Counted from the stretch's first letter, positions 23,084 through 31,522 are shown. The stretch: DNA of 32,958 bases from Balneolaceae bacterium (GCA_007134695.1 SLKI01000044.1:1-32958), one strand, 5' to 3'. Notes: generated by a model from the sequence alone, not told the origin. Program-made: numbers and translations.

Positions 23084-24310
23084 CTACTCATCGGCGCCCT
23101 GCCGAAAATGTTTGCCAAGCTTGAGCCCCTGCCCCTGATAGTTGCTTTTAATCTCCGATCCGTAAACAAACTCCGGAACCTCGGTATTGTGTTCAAATTT
23201 CATACTGCAAAACGTCTGTCCATCCTCGATCAGGAATGGAACGTCGTGCGACCGCACTTCAAGAACGGCCCTTGCTCCCTTGTCTTCGATCCGGCCGCCA
23301 AATCCGCTGTCGAAAAATCCGGCATAGTGTGTACGCAATTCCCCCGAACCGGTGTCGTATGCGATCATTTCAGCAGCATACTCCGGCGGAATCCGACAGC
23401 GCTCTTTGGAGGCGAAAATATAAAATGCCTCCGGTTCCAGAATCAGGTGGTCCCCTTTCCGGTTGTAGATCGGCTCCCAGAAATCTTCAACCTCGTAGTG
23501 GTCGATCAGGTCGAGGTCTATCATATCCCGATGCTTCTTCGCCTTGTAACCTACAATCCCGTTCGACTCTTCCGGCTGGAGATTTACGCTCATAAAGAGT
23601 CCGTTGTTTACCTTTACCTTATCCAGGGGAAGCGGCTCCCCTTCCTCACCGAACAGCAACGGATCGGATGCATGAATTCGCAGCAGGTTCTGGTCCGACA
23701 ATATCGTTTGACCGTGACGAATACGGAGCTGATTGAGACGGTGCCCAGTACGCACTTTAATCGGGAACGATTTGGGAACCACCTCCAGGTAGAGCTTGCC
23801 CCGATAACCCTCCTCGATCTCCTCGAATCGGTGCGAATAATCGGTAATTACCCGAGTAAAAATGTCCAGCCGGCCGGTCGTGCTTTTGGGATTCGCCTTG
23901 GCCGAAAGATTCTCTTCCGAAATCAGCCGAAATTGATCCAGCTCCGAGTCGCCGTTAAACAGCTTCCGCTGCGGTGTAAAGTAGGTTCCCGGCAGATCCA
24001 GTTCTTCAACAAGCGGGATGATGTAGACACAATTAGGTTCCAGAATAGCCCCGCTCTCGATCGAGAAAGTGTACTGATGAAGCTTCTGGATCTTCTGAGG
24101 AACTGTTTCGTTTTCCGGCAAAAAACTGCTGCGCACCCGATAGGCGACTTCGCCGAGCCGCAGGTCGACGGAATTGGGCTGAAACTGATCCTCCTCGATC
24201 GACATACCGTTCGACGTCCGGATGATCCCGTGGTCGCACAGCGTTTTCAATTTCTGAACCGGGAGAATCCCTTTAGTGCGCAGCCGTACTTCGTTTTTCG
24301 AATTATTCAT
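23084..24310 (-). CDS. dcd: 2'-deoxycytidine 5'-triphosphate deaminase, two-domain form
   Basis: Converts dCTP to dUTP and ammonia. The 408-aa protein contains two Dcd-like (dUTPase-fold) domains in tandem, the PF06559-type arrangement found in some alpha-proteobacteria and others. In the first (about 30-215), DQFQPNSVDLRLG and NPKSTTGRLDIFTRVI correspond to the nucleotide and arginine/serine motifs (SSLGRLG) of E. coli Dcd. In the second (about 235-400), YDTGSGELRTHYAGFFDSGF and AVLEVRSHDVPFLIEDGQ are its counterparts. Which active sites remain functional is not clear from reading. The product dUTP would be used by dut, about 12 kb away. The gene is divergent from the Dph6-like gene. Confidence 0.88.
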   Translation of the reverse strand: MNNSKNEVRLRTKGILPVQKLKTLCDHGIIRTSNGMSIEEDQFQPNSVDLRLGEVAYRVRSSFLPENETVPQKIQKLHQYTFSIESGAILEPNCVYIIPLVEELDLPGTYFTPQRKLFNGDSELDQFRLISEENLSAKANPKSTTGRLDIFTRVITDYSHRFEEIEEGYRGKLYLEVVPKSFPIKVRTGHRLNQLRIRHGQTILSDQNLLRIHASDPLLFGEEGEPLPLDKVKVNNGLFMSVNLQPEESNGIVGYKAKKHRDMIDLDLIDHYEVEDFWEPIYNRKGDHLILEPEAFYIFASKERCRIPPEYAAEMIAYDTGSGELRTHYAGFFDSGFGGRIEDKGARAVLEVRSHDVPFLIEDGQTFCSMKFEHNTEVPEFVYGSEIKSNYQGQGLKLGKHFRQGADE

Positions 24311-24465
24311 AGATTAAAGAAGCAAGTACGTTGCCAAACCGGCATCACCGGCCGGCGGCTGTTTGATCGCTGAATTTACTAATAATTCTAGAGGGAGCGG
24401 AATGAAACTTGCCCGAAAAGTTGATATGATAGACCATCTCGAATCGATCTACAAACCGATTGACC

Positions 24466-25035
24466 ATGAAAACCCTTTTGTTCTGGAGCGGCGGTAAGGA
24501 CTCACTGCTGGCTCGCCACTATCTTGACCTTTCTTCCGACGAAGTGATCCTTCTCACTACATATGACGAAGAGGAGGCGATCGTCCCGCATCAGCAGATT
24601 CCACTCAAGGTCATCCAGCGTCAGGCGGTCGCGTTTGGCCATATGTCGACCGTAGTGCCCCTGCCAGACCCCTGCCCCAATACCATCTATCTGGAACGAG
24701 TGGTGGCAGCTATTTCTGCCCTTCCCTGGCAGATCAATACGCTTGTATTTGGCGACTGGAAAAATCGGGAGATCCGCACCTGGCGCGAAAAAGTGCTGGA
24801 AAAGCGGGGGTTCAATCTGCGGTTTCCCATTTGGGATCGGCCGATCGACGAATTGTTGACCACCCTTCAACAGCTACCCGGCCGGATCGTTATACAAGCC
24901 GTACAACCAGAGTGGAACGATTCAATCGAAATCAGTGCGGAGTATAATCGGGAATTTGTACGGCAGCTCCCTGAAGGAGTAGACCCGATGGGCGAAAATG
25001 GTGAATTTCATACCTGCGTGGTACCCGGTCAGTAA
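24466..25035 (+). CDS. ATP-binding protein of the diphthine-ammonia-ligase-like (ATP_bind_4) family
   Basis: An adenine nucleotide alpha-hydrolase (PP-loop ATP pyrophosphatase) related to Dph6. The PP-loop is SGGKDS at residues 8-13, and the family's characteristic C-terminal DPMGENGEFHT (about 175-185) is present. It lacks the C-terminal RidA-like domains that some eukaryotic members carry. Diphthamide is not made in bacteria, so the bacterial substrate is unknown, though amidation or tRNA-type adenylation is plausible. Start at ATG 24466; a TTG two codons earlier is in frame. It has no obvious operon partner and converges on rmlB. Confidence 0.85.
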   Translation: MKTLLFWSGGKDSLLARHYLDLSSDEVILLTTYDEEEAIVPHQQIPLKVIQRQAVAFGHMSTVVPLPDPCPNTIYLERVVAAISALPWQINTLVFGDWKNREIRTWREKVLEKRGFNLRFPIWDRPIDELLTTLQQLPGRIVIQAVQPEWNDSIEISAEYNREFVRQLPEGVDPMGENGEFHTCVVPGQ

Positions 25036-25072
25036 AAAAATGCAGGAGTTCCATTCCTGTCACAGTTACGTA

Positions 25073-26107
25073 TCAGGCTTTCACTTTGTAGCGCTCGATA
25101 TACCACTGAATAGTGGTCCGCAGCATTTCTTTGAAATCTTTCGACGGCTTCCATTTGAGTTTTTTCTTGATCTTGGAAGCGTCGATCGCATAACGGTAGT
25201 CATGCCCTGGTCGGTCGGTAACAAATGAGATCAGATTTTTGTAATCTCCATCCGGCCCCTCACCCACCTCTTCATTTAAAATATCACAGATCTGTCGAAC
25301 CAGGTCGAGATTTTTCCATTCATTATCACCACCGATATTGTACTGCTCACCATCTTTACCGTCAAAAAACACTTTGGTCAAAGCTTCACAATGATCGGTT
25401 ACAAAGAGCCAGTCCCGCACATTATCTCCCTTCCCATACACCGGAATCGGCTCACTACTGAGTGCATGTCGAATCACCGTCGGAATCAGCTTCTCATCAT
25501 GCTGATGCGGGCCGTAATTGTTCGAACAGTTGGTTATCACCACATTCATTCCGTAGGTATGGTAGTAAGATCGGACCAGGAAATCACTGCCCGCCTTGCT
25601 TGCCGAATAAGGAGAGTTTGGTGCATACGGAGTTTCTTCACTAAAAAGGCCATCATCACCCAGTGTCCCATACACCTCGTCGGTCGAAACATGCAAAAAT
25701 CTTTTTACGCTATCCTTAGGCAGATGATTACCGCTTTTCGTTTTGCCTTCCTGCTCATGCCAAAGCTGGCGGCACTCTTCCAGAATGTTAAATGTGCCAA
25801 CCACATTGGAGAGCACAAACGGCTCCGGACCCTTGATCGAGTTGTCTACATGCGATTCGGCCGCCAGATGAAACACACCGTCCGGCTGCCAGCGCTGCAC
25901 AACATCCCGCACAGCTTTCCGGTCCACAAGATCGATCTTTGAGAAATGATACCTCTTGGAGTTCTTGATCGACTTGAGGTACCCCGTATCGGAGGCATAG
26001 GTCAGTTTGTCGATGTTGAGAATTTGTAAATCTGGATAGTTCTCGTGAAGGTGCAGGACAAGATTCGAACCGATAAAACCGGCTCCTCCGGTAACGATTA
26101 ACTTCAT
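25073..26107 (-). CDS. rmlB: dTDP-glucose 4,6-dehydratase
   Basis: Second step of dTDP-L-rhamnose synthesis, an NAD-dependent extended short-chain dehydrogenase. The NAD-binding TGGAGFIG sits at 6-13, the catalytic S-T-D-E is at T142-D143-E144, and the YxxxK pair is Y167 and K171 in YSASKAG. The length, 344 aa, is standard. It lies downstream of rmlC with a 235-nt gap, wider than the rest of the operon, so it may have its own promoter. It converges on the Dph6-like gene. Confidence 0.97.
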   Translation of the reverse strand: MKLIVTGGAGFIGSNLVLHLHENYPDLQILNIDKLTYASDTGYLKSIKNSKRYHFSKIDLVDRKAVRDVVQRWQPDGVFHLAAESHVDNSIKGPEPFVLSNVVGTFNILEECRQLWHEQEGKTKSGNHLPKDSVKRFLHVSTDEVYGTLGDDGLFSEETPYAPNSPYSASKAGSDFLVRSYYHTYGMNVVITNCSNNYGPHQHDEKLIPTVIRHALSSEPIPVYGKGDNVRDWLFVTDHCEALTKVFFDGKDGEQYNIGGDNEWKNLDLVRQICDILNEEVGEGPDGDYKNLISFVTDRPGHDYRYAIDASKIKKKLKWKPSKDFKEMLRTTIQWYIERYKVKA

Positions 26108-26342
26108 AATACGTTGGCTCTGTTCAATTGACGTTTAACCTGAATACCATTTTTTCCATTCGATCCGGCCGGGAATCCGGCAGATCCGTTTTCGGTGCTC
26201 TCTTCCGGTCAAATGCTTACTATTCTATAAATATCCACCAAAACGGGAACCGGAAAGATTGAACAAAACCGGGAGTTTTCAAAGTAATTGCCGAAGTTTT
26301 CAAAACCGCTTTCGGGCAGGAACTATCCAGCTACTGAACTTG
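26108..26342. other. Gap between rmlC and rmlB with a short paired repeat
   Basis: No gene is seen in these 235 nt. AGTTTTCAAA occurs twice, at 26274 and 26295 (21 nt apart), close to two turns of the helix. This spacing is compatible with a binding site upstream of rmlB. Confidence 0.35.
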
Positions 26343-26891
26343 TCAGAAGAGATCTTCATCAGAAACCTCCTCTAAAAACGGTTGGTTGCTGTCCTTTTCC
26401 GATATCACCGGATCCGACACCTGCCAGTCGATTCCGATTGACGGATCATCCCATCGAATCCCCCTCTCCAGCTCTCTATTGTAGTAGGCGCTGCATTTAT
26501 AACAGACCATCGCCTCCTCCGAAAGAACGGAAAAACCGTGGGCAAATCCTTTCGGAATCAACAGTTGACGGTGCGTATTGTCATCCAGCACGGCTGATGT
26601 GTAGTTGCCAAACGTCGGAGAATCCTTTCGAAGGTCCACTGCCACATCCAGAATTTTGCCCCGAACAACTCTTACCAGCTTCTGCTGGGCGGCTTTGCCG
26701 ATCTGGTAGTGCAGCCCCCGTACCACTCCCTGTTGAGACAATGAGATATTATCCTGAACAAAAATGGATTCGATTCCCCGTTCATCCAGGTGGCTTCTGC
26801 GAAACGTTTCCAGAAAATATCCGCGCTGATCACCAAAAATCTTCGGTTCGAGTAGGTAAACCCCGTCAAGTTCGGTCTTGTGAAATGTCAT
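26343..26891 (-). CDS. rmlC: dTDP-4-dehydrorhamnose 3,5-epimerase
   Basis: Third step of dTDP-L-rhamnose synthesis, a cupin-fold epimerase. The key histidine is H61 in GVVRGLHYQ; the D-Q-R-G segment at 21-24 and the late YKCSAYYN (131-138) carry the other substrate contacts. The length is 182 aa, typical. It is separated from rmlD by 48 nt that include a duplicated rmlD tail. Confidence 0.96.
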   Translation of the reverse strand: MTFHKTELDGVYLLEPKIFGDQRGYFLETFRRSHLDERGIESIFVQDNISLSQQGVVRGLHYQIGKAAQQKLVRVVRGKILDVAVDLRKDSPTFGNYTSAVLDDNTHRQLLIPKGFAHGFSVLSEEAMVCYKCSAYYNRELERGIRWDDPSIGIDWQVSDPVISEKDSNQPFLEEVSDEDLF

Positions 26892-26901
26892 CTGTGCCTG
26901 T

Positions 26902-26963
26902 TTATTTGTTATTGTCTTCGGTGATCTGCCCCTTATTTGTTATTGACTCCGGCGGCCTGCCCC
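26902..26963. repeat. 31-bp tandem duplication of the rmlD 3' end
   Basis: Two 31-nt units start at 26902 and 26933 (TTATTTGTTATTG, then a CGG-containing middle, then CTGCCCC). They differ at several positions in the middle. The unit at 26933-26963 holds the last codons of rmlD and its TAA; the other lies in the rmlD-rmlC gap and is not translated. Confidence 0.88.
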
Positions 26964-27875
26964 GTTTAACTGATCCAGCAGCCGCTGCAAGCCCTTCTTC
27001 CACGGTTCAGGAGCCAGGCCAAGTTTGCGGCTCATTTTGTCGGTCGACAACTTGGAAAAGGCCGGTCGCTTCGCTTTTGCAGGAAACCGATCGCTGGTTA
27101 CAGGTTGGGCCTCGATATTTAGCCCCGCCCGTCGAAACAGCTCCGATGCCAGATCATACCAGCTGATCAGCCCGGCCGATGTCAGATGAAATGTGCCGCG
27201 ATTTCGGCTTGCAATCAATGCCATACTCTTATTAACTACATCATCGGCCCAGCTCGGGCTTCCAACCTGATCGTTGACCACATCAATCCGGTCCCGCTCC
27301 CCTGCAAGCCTCAGCATGGTTTTAATAAAGTTGGAACCATACTTCCCGCAAAGCCAGGAGACGCGCAAAAGCAGATGCTCGGCGCCAGATTCCTGCAATA
27401 CCACCTCGCCGGCCCGTTTGCTCTCGCCATAGCGGTTGATCGGATCGGCCGGAGCCTCTTCGGGGTATCCGTCCGGATATCGTACCAGATCCTTCCGGCT
27501 GCCGGAAAAGATGTAATCGGTCGAATAGTGAACCATCAGGGCATTGTTATTCTTGCACCATCCGGCCAGGTTTTGCACACCGTCACGGTTCACTTTCAAA
27601 GCTTTCTCGGGGTGGTCTTCGGCGCCATCCACATCGGTCCAGGCAGCGCAGTTGACCACAATCGAAGGCAGAACTTCTTCGAGTCGTTTTTCCACTGCAT
27701 CCCGGCTGGTGATATCCAGCTCACCCGAAGTGAAGCCAACCACCTCAATTCGGGGTGAATCCTTCAAAGAATCGGCCGTCTCTTCAGATCCAGAAATACC
27801 GGAGGCCCGCCCTGCCAAATTATCGATCCACTCGCGGCCCAGCTGCCCACCGGCTCCTGTGATCACAATTCTCAT
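26940..27875 (-). CDS. rmlD: dTDP-4-dehydrorhamnose reductase
   Basis: Last step of dTDP-L-rhamnose synthesis, reducing dTDP-4-keto-L-rhamnose with NAD(P)H. The Rossmann motif is TGAGGQLG (6-13), followed by the conserved WTDVDGAEDHPEKA and the catalytic region YSTDYIFSGS and YGESKRAGE (YxxxK). The length, 311 aa, is typical. It overlaps the rmlA stop by one base (TGATG), so the two are translationally coupled. Its 3' end is tandemly duplicated in the gap to rmlC. Confidence 0.96.
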   Translation of the reverse strand: MRIVITGAGGQLGREWIDNLAGRASGISGSEETADSLKDSPRIEVVGFTSGELDITSRDAVEKRLEEVLPSIVVNCAAWTDVDGAEDHPEKALKVNRDGVQNLAGWCKNNNALMVHYSTDYIFSGSRKDLVRYPDGYPEEAPADPINRYGESKRAGEVVLQESGAEHLLLRVSWLCGKYGSNFIKTMLRLAGERDRIDVVNDQVGSPSWADDVVNKSMALIASRNRGTFHLTSAGLISWYDLASELFRRAGLNIEAQPVTSDRFPAKAKRPAFSKLSTDKMSRKLGLAPEPWKKGLQRLLDQLNGAGRRSQ

Positions 27876-28585
27876 CAGAGATCCTGCTCCCAGGCAAGTT
27901 TGTTCGCCTTTTTATAGGAGTCCGGCGTACCGGCATCGGTCCACCACCCATCCATAACGGCGTATCGCATCGCACCTTCCTGAATATAATGGTTGTTCAC
28001 ATCGGTAATCTCCAGTTCTCCGCGGCCGGAGGGTTCGAGCTCGCGAATATAGTCGTAAACCTTGTTGTCGTACATATAAACGCCGGTGACGGCATAGTCC
28101 GATTTCGGCTTATCGGGCTTCTCTTCAATGCCGGCAATCCGGTCTCCATCCAGTTCGGCTACTCCGAACCGCCCCGGATCAGGCACATTTTTAATCATGA
28201 TCAGTGCTCCACTTCCGGGATAGTTTCGAACCGCCTGCTGGAGCGAATTTTCAAAGATGTTATCTCCGAGGATGACAACCATCGGATCATCTCCGGTGAA
28301 ATTCTCCGCCAGGCTGAGTGCCTGGGCGATTCCTCCCGCCTCATCCTGCACTTTGTAGGTAAATCGGCAGCCAAAATCCTTGCCCGACCCCAGAAGGTTG
28401 ACCACATCCCCCATATGATCGGTACCGGTAACGATTAAAATCTCCTCGATTCCCGCCCCTGTCAGCTTTTCAATCGGATAGTAGATCATCGGCTTGTTGC
28501 CGATCGGCAGCAGGTGCTTGTTGGTTACTTTTGTGAGCGGATAGAGTCTTGAGCCGGTACCGCCGGCCAGTACGATTCCTTTCAT
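27875..28585 (-). CDS. rmlA: Glucose-1-phosphate thymidylyltransferase, short form
   Basis: First step of dTDP-L-rhamnose synthesis, making dTDP-glucose from glucose 1-phosphate and dTTP. The nucleotide-binding signature LAGGTGSRLYPLTK sits at 6-19, with KHLLPIGNKPMIYY next. The later GDNIFE, IEEKP and WWTDAGTPDSY blocks complete the sugar nucleotidyltransferase core. At 236 aa it lacks the C-terminal helical part of the roughly 290-aa enterobacterial RmlA, which carries the allosteric site, so feedback control may differ. Placement at the head of rmlA-D-C-B supports the call over other nucleotidyltransferases. It starts divergently from the pilin-like genes. Confidence 0.93.
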   Translation of the reverse strand: MKGIVLAGGTGSRLYPLTKVTNKHLLPIGNKPMIYYPIEKLTGAGIEEILIVTGTDHMGDVVNLLGSGKDFGCRFTYKVQDEAGGIAQALSLAENFTGDDPMVVILGDNIFENSLQQAVRNYPGSGALIMIKNVPDPGRFGVAELDGDRIAGIEEKPDKPKSDYAVTGVYMYDNKVYDYIRELEPSGRGELEITDVNNHYIQEGAMRYAVMDGWWTDAGTPDSYKKANKLAWEQDL

Positions 28586-28930
28586 ATTCGGTCTTTATGT
28601 TTCAACATTTCTTAAAGTTCGGTTTACACCGGAAACAACATTCCGATCGGATCCAGGCACCAGGTACGGAATTGGAGTGCGGAATATAAGGGGTTCACAA
28701 CAGAGGTTGAAGCAAACCTGAATAAACCTCTGATTTTTGACTTTTTAAGTAAAACTGTTACATTTCGTTTATTAAAATATTTTAATCTTTCCAAAAATGT
28801 TGTCTCACTTCACGTATTCAAACAAAATGACGATACGTTGAAGGCTGTCGGGAACTCGCAAATTCGATTAAATTTCTTCACACCGTATTCTAAAAGTTCC
28901 AAAACCTGGGAGGGAACCTAACTTCTGCCG
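28586..28930. other. Divergent promoter region between rmlA and the pilin-like locus
   Basis: No gene is seen in these 345 nt. The middle is strongly A/T-rich (about 28730-28800), and a promoter for the rightward locus is annotated separately. The rmlA promoter could not be placed with confidence. Confidence 0.5.
28737..28766 (+). promoter_or_regulatory. Probable promoter of the pilin-like locus
   Basis: TTGACT at 28737 and TACATTTC at 28759 fit the Bacteroidota TTG-N19-TAnnTTTG pattern in an A/T-rich stretch. It would give a leader of about 160 nt. Confidence 0.45.
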
Positions 28931-29425
28931 ATGTACGGATACACTGAAATCATACAAGTGATGGGGGCGATGATCATCTTTTCGCTCATTCTGCTCTCCA
29001 CCAACCGGTATATGCTGAACAATACCCAGCAGCAGATCAATACGGAACTGGAAACTCAAGCTGTTTCGATCGGCCAGAATCTGATTGATGAAGCCCTGCT
29101 CAAGCCGTTTGATGAATCTACAATTGACGGTGTGGTACCTGTGGAGATCCCGGATAGCTTTGTCGGCCCTCCATTCGGGCAATCCAACGCCTCAAGCCGG
29201 GATCAGATCGAGTCGTTTGAGGGTTATAACGGCTGGACGGAGGTAATTCAGACCGATTGGGGCGAGCTGGAGATCGCTGTTGAAGTATTTTATGTGGATT
29301 CAAGTAACTGGGATGAAGAAGCTGGATACCCGACCCGGCATAAGAAGATGGTAGTTACACTGGACAATGAATCGCTGGGCCGGACAGTTTCACTTAGTTA
29401 CATACGAACTTATAATCACGATTAG
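28931..29425 (+). CDS. PilV-like minor pilin/pseudopilin protein
   Basis: 164 residues. The N-terminus starts almost directly with a membrane helix (about 8-26, IIQVMGAMIIFSLILLSTN), continues as a polar helix (NNTQQQINTELETQAVSIGQ), and ends in a beta-rich part (TDWGELEIAVEVFYVD, KKMVVTLDNESLGRTVSLSY). This is the layout of type IV minor pilins such as PilV. However, there is no leader with the G/A-F and E5 residues cut by prepilin peptidase. Homology is therefore only by architecture and by position at the head of a V-W-X-like trio. GGGAGGG lies about 13 nt upstream of the ATG. The protein could be a membrane-anchored part of a pilus-like or export machine. Confidence 0.62.
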   Translation: MYGYTEIIQVMGAMIIFSLILLSTNRYMLNNTQQQINTELETQAVSIGQNLIDEALLKPFDESTIDGVVPVEIPDSFVGPPFGQSNASSRDQIESFEGYNGWTEVIQTDWGELEIAVEVFYVDSSNWDEEAGYPTRHKKMVVTLDNESLGRTVSLSYIRTYNHD

Positions 29426-29493
29426 AGGCGTAACGAAATGATCGAGTCTGCATATGAATCTGAATCGCTTAACATCCCTAATCCGGTTGGATT

Positions 29494-30183
29494 ATGAACC
29501 TCGGACTGACAACCAGTTTTATCATCGGCGGACTGCTGCTGTTAACCATCGGCATTTTTAATATGCGGCTGGGCCAGCACAGCACAGAATTGACGCTGCA
29601 CCAGATCTCCAAAGCCCATGTGGAGGGTTTATATCAGACCGTGCAGAACGACCTGAACAAGGTTGGGTATAACGTTCTGCCGGATGAACCGGGGTGTGAT
29701 TCGGGGAATTGGATGGAGCCGGAGTTACTGCTTGCCGACAGTTCACGAATCGCTTTTTCGGCGAATATTTCGGGAAATCCCGGGAGCTGTAACAATATTC
29801 CGACTGTAATGTGGGAGCTGACCGAAGAGGAGATTGCAGGCTCAAGAAATCCGGACCACCGGGTGCTTCAGCGGATTGAGTCGCAGTTTATGGAGATCGA
29901 CACCCCCAACCACACGGTCGTGACCGGTGCTGAGGAAGAGGAGGTTGAGTCGATCGAGCTGGGCGTAACCCGCCTGGAGTTCCGTTACTACACAGCAGAC
30001 AGCAATACACCGCTGAACACTCCTGTTCCGGATTGGCAGCTTGAAATGGTTCAGCGGATCGAAGTGATCCTGGAGCTTGAACCTCGGGAAGGCATTCGGG
30101 CGCTGGATGGCGGAACACGGTTCCCGGTCACCCAGTGGCAGAAGATTATCGTCCCGCAGAATTTGAATCTCGAGGAGGAATAA
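29494..30183 (+). CDS. PilW-like minor pilin/pseudopilin protein
   Basis: 229 residues with an N-terminal membrane helix (about 7-24, TSFIIGGLLLLTIGIFN), then a long helix with VEGLYQTVQNDLNKVGYNV, which is like the 'i-q-x-D-l-r-x-a-G-Y' stretch of PilW. The C-terminal part has LEFRYYTADS, the 'l-x-F-R-Y-Y' strand also found in PilW-like proteins, and QLEMVQRIEVILELE. No prepilin cleavage motif precedes the helix. The start at 29494 is the first ATG with a sensible membrane helix. Related by layout to the proteins on either side. The fold assignment is fair; the function is not known. Confidence 0.65.
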   Translation: MNLGLTTSFIIGGLLLLTIGIFNMRLGQHSTELTLHQISKAHVEGLYQTVQNDLNKVGYNVLPDEPGCDSGNWMEPELLLADSSRIAFSANISGNPGSCNNIPTVMWELTEEEIAGSRNPDHRVLQRIESQFMEIDTPNHTVVTGAEEEEVESIELGVTRLEFRYYTADSNTPLNTPVPDWQLEMVQRIEVILELEPREGIRALDGGTRFPVTQWQKIIVPQNLNLEEE

Positions 30184-30227
30184 CCCTCAGAAGTAATTAA
30201 TCCTGATTAATAGATAAGGAGGCTGTT

Positions 30228-31304
30228 ATGGGCCGAGCCATGTTAATTATCGTTGCCGGAGTGATGGTCGCTCTCGGTTTTACTCAAATCGGACAGCAGG
30301 GTACGGTTTTACAGATGACCCAGCAGTCGGCAACCTATGCCGAATCGACCCAGGCGTATAATTTGACCCATACCGGACTGCAGCTCACCATCAGCAAGTT
30401 TATGCAGGAGATCTATGACAATCCAGGTGTCTGTCAGGAAGGATCGGTGGATATCTACGAAATCGAAGGCGGAATTGTTGAAGTGGAACATCTTCTCTGC
30501 GGCGACATCACCGACGAAGATAATAGCCGGTTTCGGCTGAGGGGCTCTGCGGTCTTTAACGAACGGGAACACACAGCAACGGTTACGTATGAAGCGTATG
30601 AGCTTCATTTTGTACCGGAATTTGACAGTGCGATCAAGATAACTACGGAGGATTTTAATTTCGATATCGACGGCTCGGCTGCCGGCATTAGTGGAGATGA
30701 TCCGAGTGACGAACAGATCTGTGGTGATAAACCAGGTGTAACCTATCCGCCAGACTCCGAGACTACACAATTCGATGAACACGCCGACCAGATCGAGGGC
30801 GATCCTCCATATGGTGAAGATCCGGAGACCAGTTTTGACGAAGCTGCCGACCTGATCCAGCGGCTGGAAGGTCAGCCTGGTACTCAGACGATCAGCGGAA
30901 ATGTAAATGAGAATCTCGGTTCACCCGAAAATCCGGGCGTCTTTATGGTTGACGGTTCAACCAAATTAGCCGGCGGTGCCAGTGAAGGCTGGGGAATCCT
31001 GATTATCAAGGCAACCGGCGAGATGGAGATGGAAGACCCCGATCTCGATCTGGGCGGAAACTTTACATTTAACGGCCTTGTCATCTACGAAAACGCCTTC
31101 TCGCTTTCGGCCAAAGGAACACCCAGTATTAATGGTACTGTCATGATCGGCAAAACCAACGATGCCATTGGTAATATCGATGTCGACATCCGGGGTAATG
31201 TATCGTTCCAGTACGACTGTACTGCACAGAAATACGCTGAGATGGCTTCGTCCAACATCAACCAGGCGGGTGTGAAGTTTACGGTGTTGAATATATTTGA
31301 GTGA
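30228..31304 (+). CDS. PilX-like anchored protein with repeated beta C-terminal domain
   Basis: 358 residues. After GGAGG 5 nt before ATG, the N-terminus (MGRAMLIIVAGVMVALGFTQIG) forms a membrane helix, and YAESTQAYNLTHTGLQLTIS is the polar helix seen in PilX-like proteins. Cysteines at about 65, 88 and 164 may form disulfides in the exported part. A linker rich in Asp, Pro and Glu (about 150-205) leads to a Gly/Asn-rich beta region (GTQTISGNVNENLG, FNGLVIYENAFSLS, SINGTVMIGKT, IRGNVSFQYDC), which looks like the beta-helical ends of PilX/'DUF7305'-type proteins. As in its neighbours there is no prepilin-type leader. Confidence 0.62.
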   Translation: MGRAMLIIVAGVMVALGFTQIGQQGTVLQMTQQSATYAESTQAYNLTHTGLQLTISKFMQEIYDNPGVCQEGSVDIYEIEGGIVEVEHLLCGDITDEDNSRFRLRGSAVFNEREHTATVTYEAYELHFVPEFDSAIKITTEDFNFDIDGSAAGISGDDPSDEQICGDKPGVTYPPDSETTQFDEHADQIEGDPPYGEDPETSFDEAADLIQRLEGQPGTQTISGNVNENLGSPENPGVFMVDGSTKLAGGASEGWGILIIKATGEMEMEDPDLDLGGNFTFNGLVIYENAFSLSAKGTPSINGTVMIGKTNDAIGNIDVDIRGNVSFQYDCTAQKYAEMASSNINQAGVKFTVLNIFE

Positions 31305-31340
31305 AATAGCTGATTCCTACCCATCTTCACCATGTTTATT

Positions 31341-31374
31341 AAGAGGTTCTAATTAGGGTACGCTCTTCTTTTTT
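31341..31374 (+). terminator. Weak candidate terminator after the PilX-like gene
   Basis: AAGAG pairs with CTCTT around a 17-nt loop and a T-rich run follows. The stem is short, so this could equally be chance. The following 150 nt have no gene and lead into the DUF4402-like gene. Confidence 0.3.
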
Positions 31375-31522
31375 GCGATTTTTATCCACAGCATTTAGGC
31401 GGAGATTAACCAATCTGCAAGTTTCATAATTACAATGGAATCTGTTCAAGATTTGCAGTGAGCAGATCACCAACGAAGGACAAACTCTTTAGCAGAACAA
31501 GCATTTCCGGCATGGTGAATTG

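Noticed and set aside
23108..24373. 421-aa + strand open frame opposite the dCTP deaminase gene
   Set aside because: It is the antisense of a strongly conserved gene, has no recognisable domain and no ribosome binding site.
26288..27166. 292-aa + strand open frame across rmlC and rmlD
   Set aside because: It runs antisense through two clear rml genes and a gap; proline-rich antisense-like composition.
29439..29497. 19-codon open frame between the PilV- and PilW-like genes, stop overlapping the next ATG
   Set aside because: Too short to support; it could be a leader peptide for coupling but nothing else shows it.
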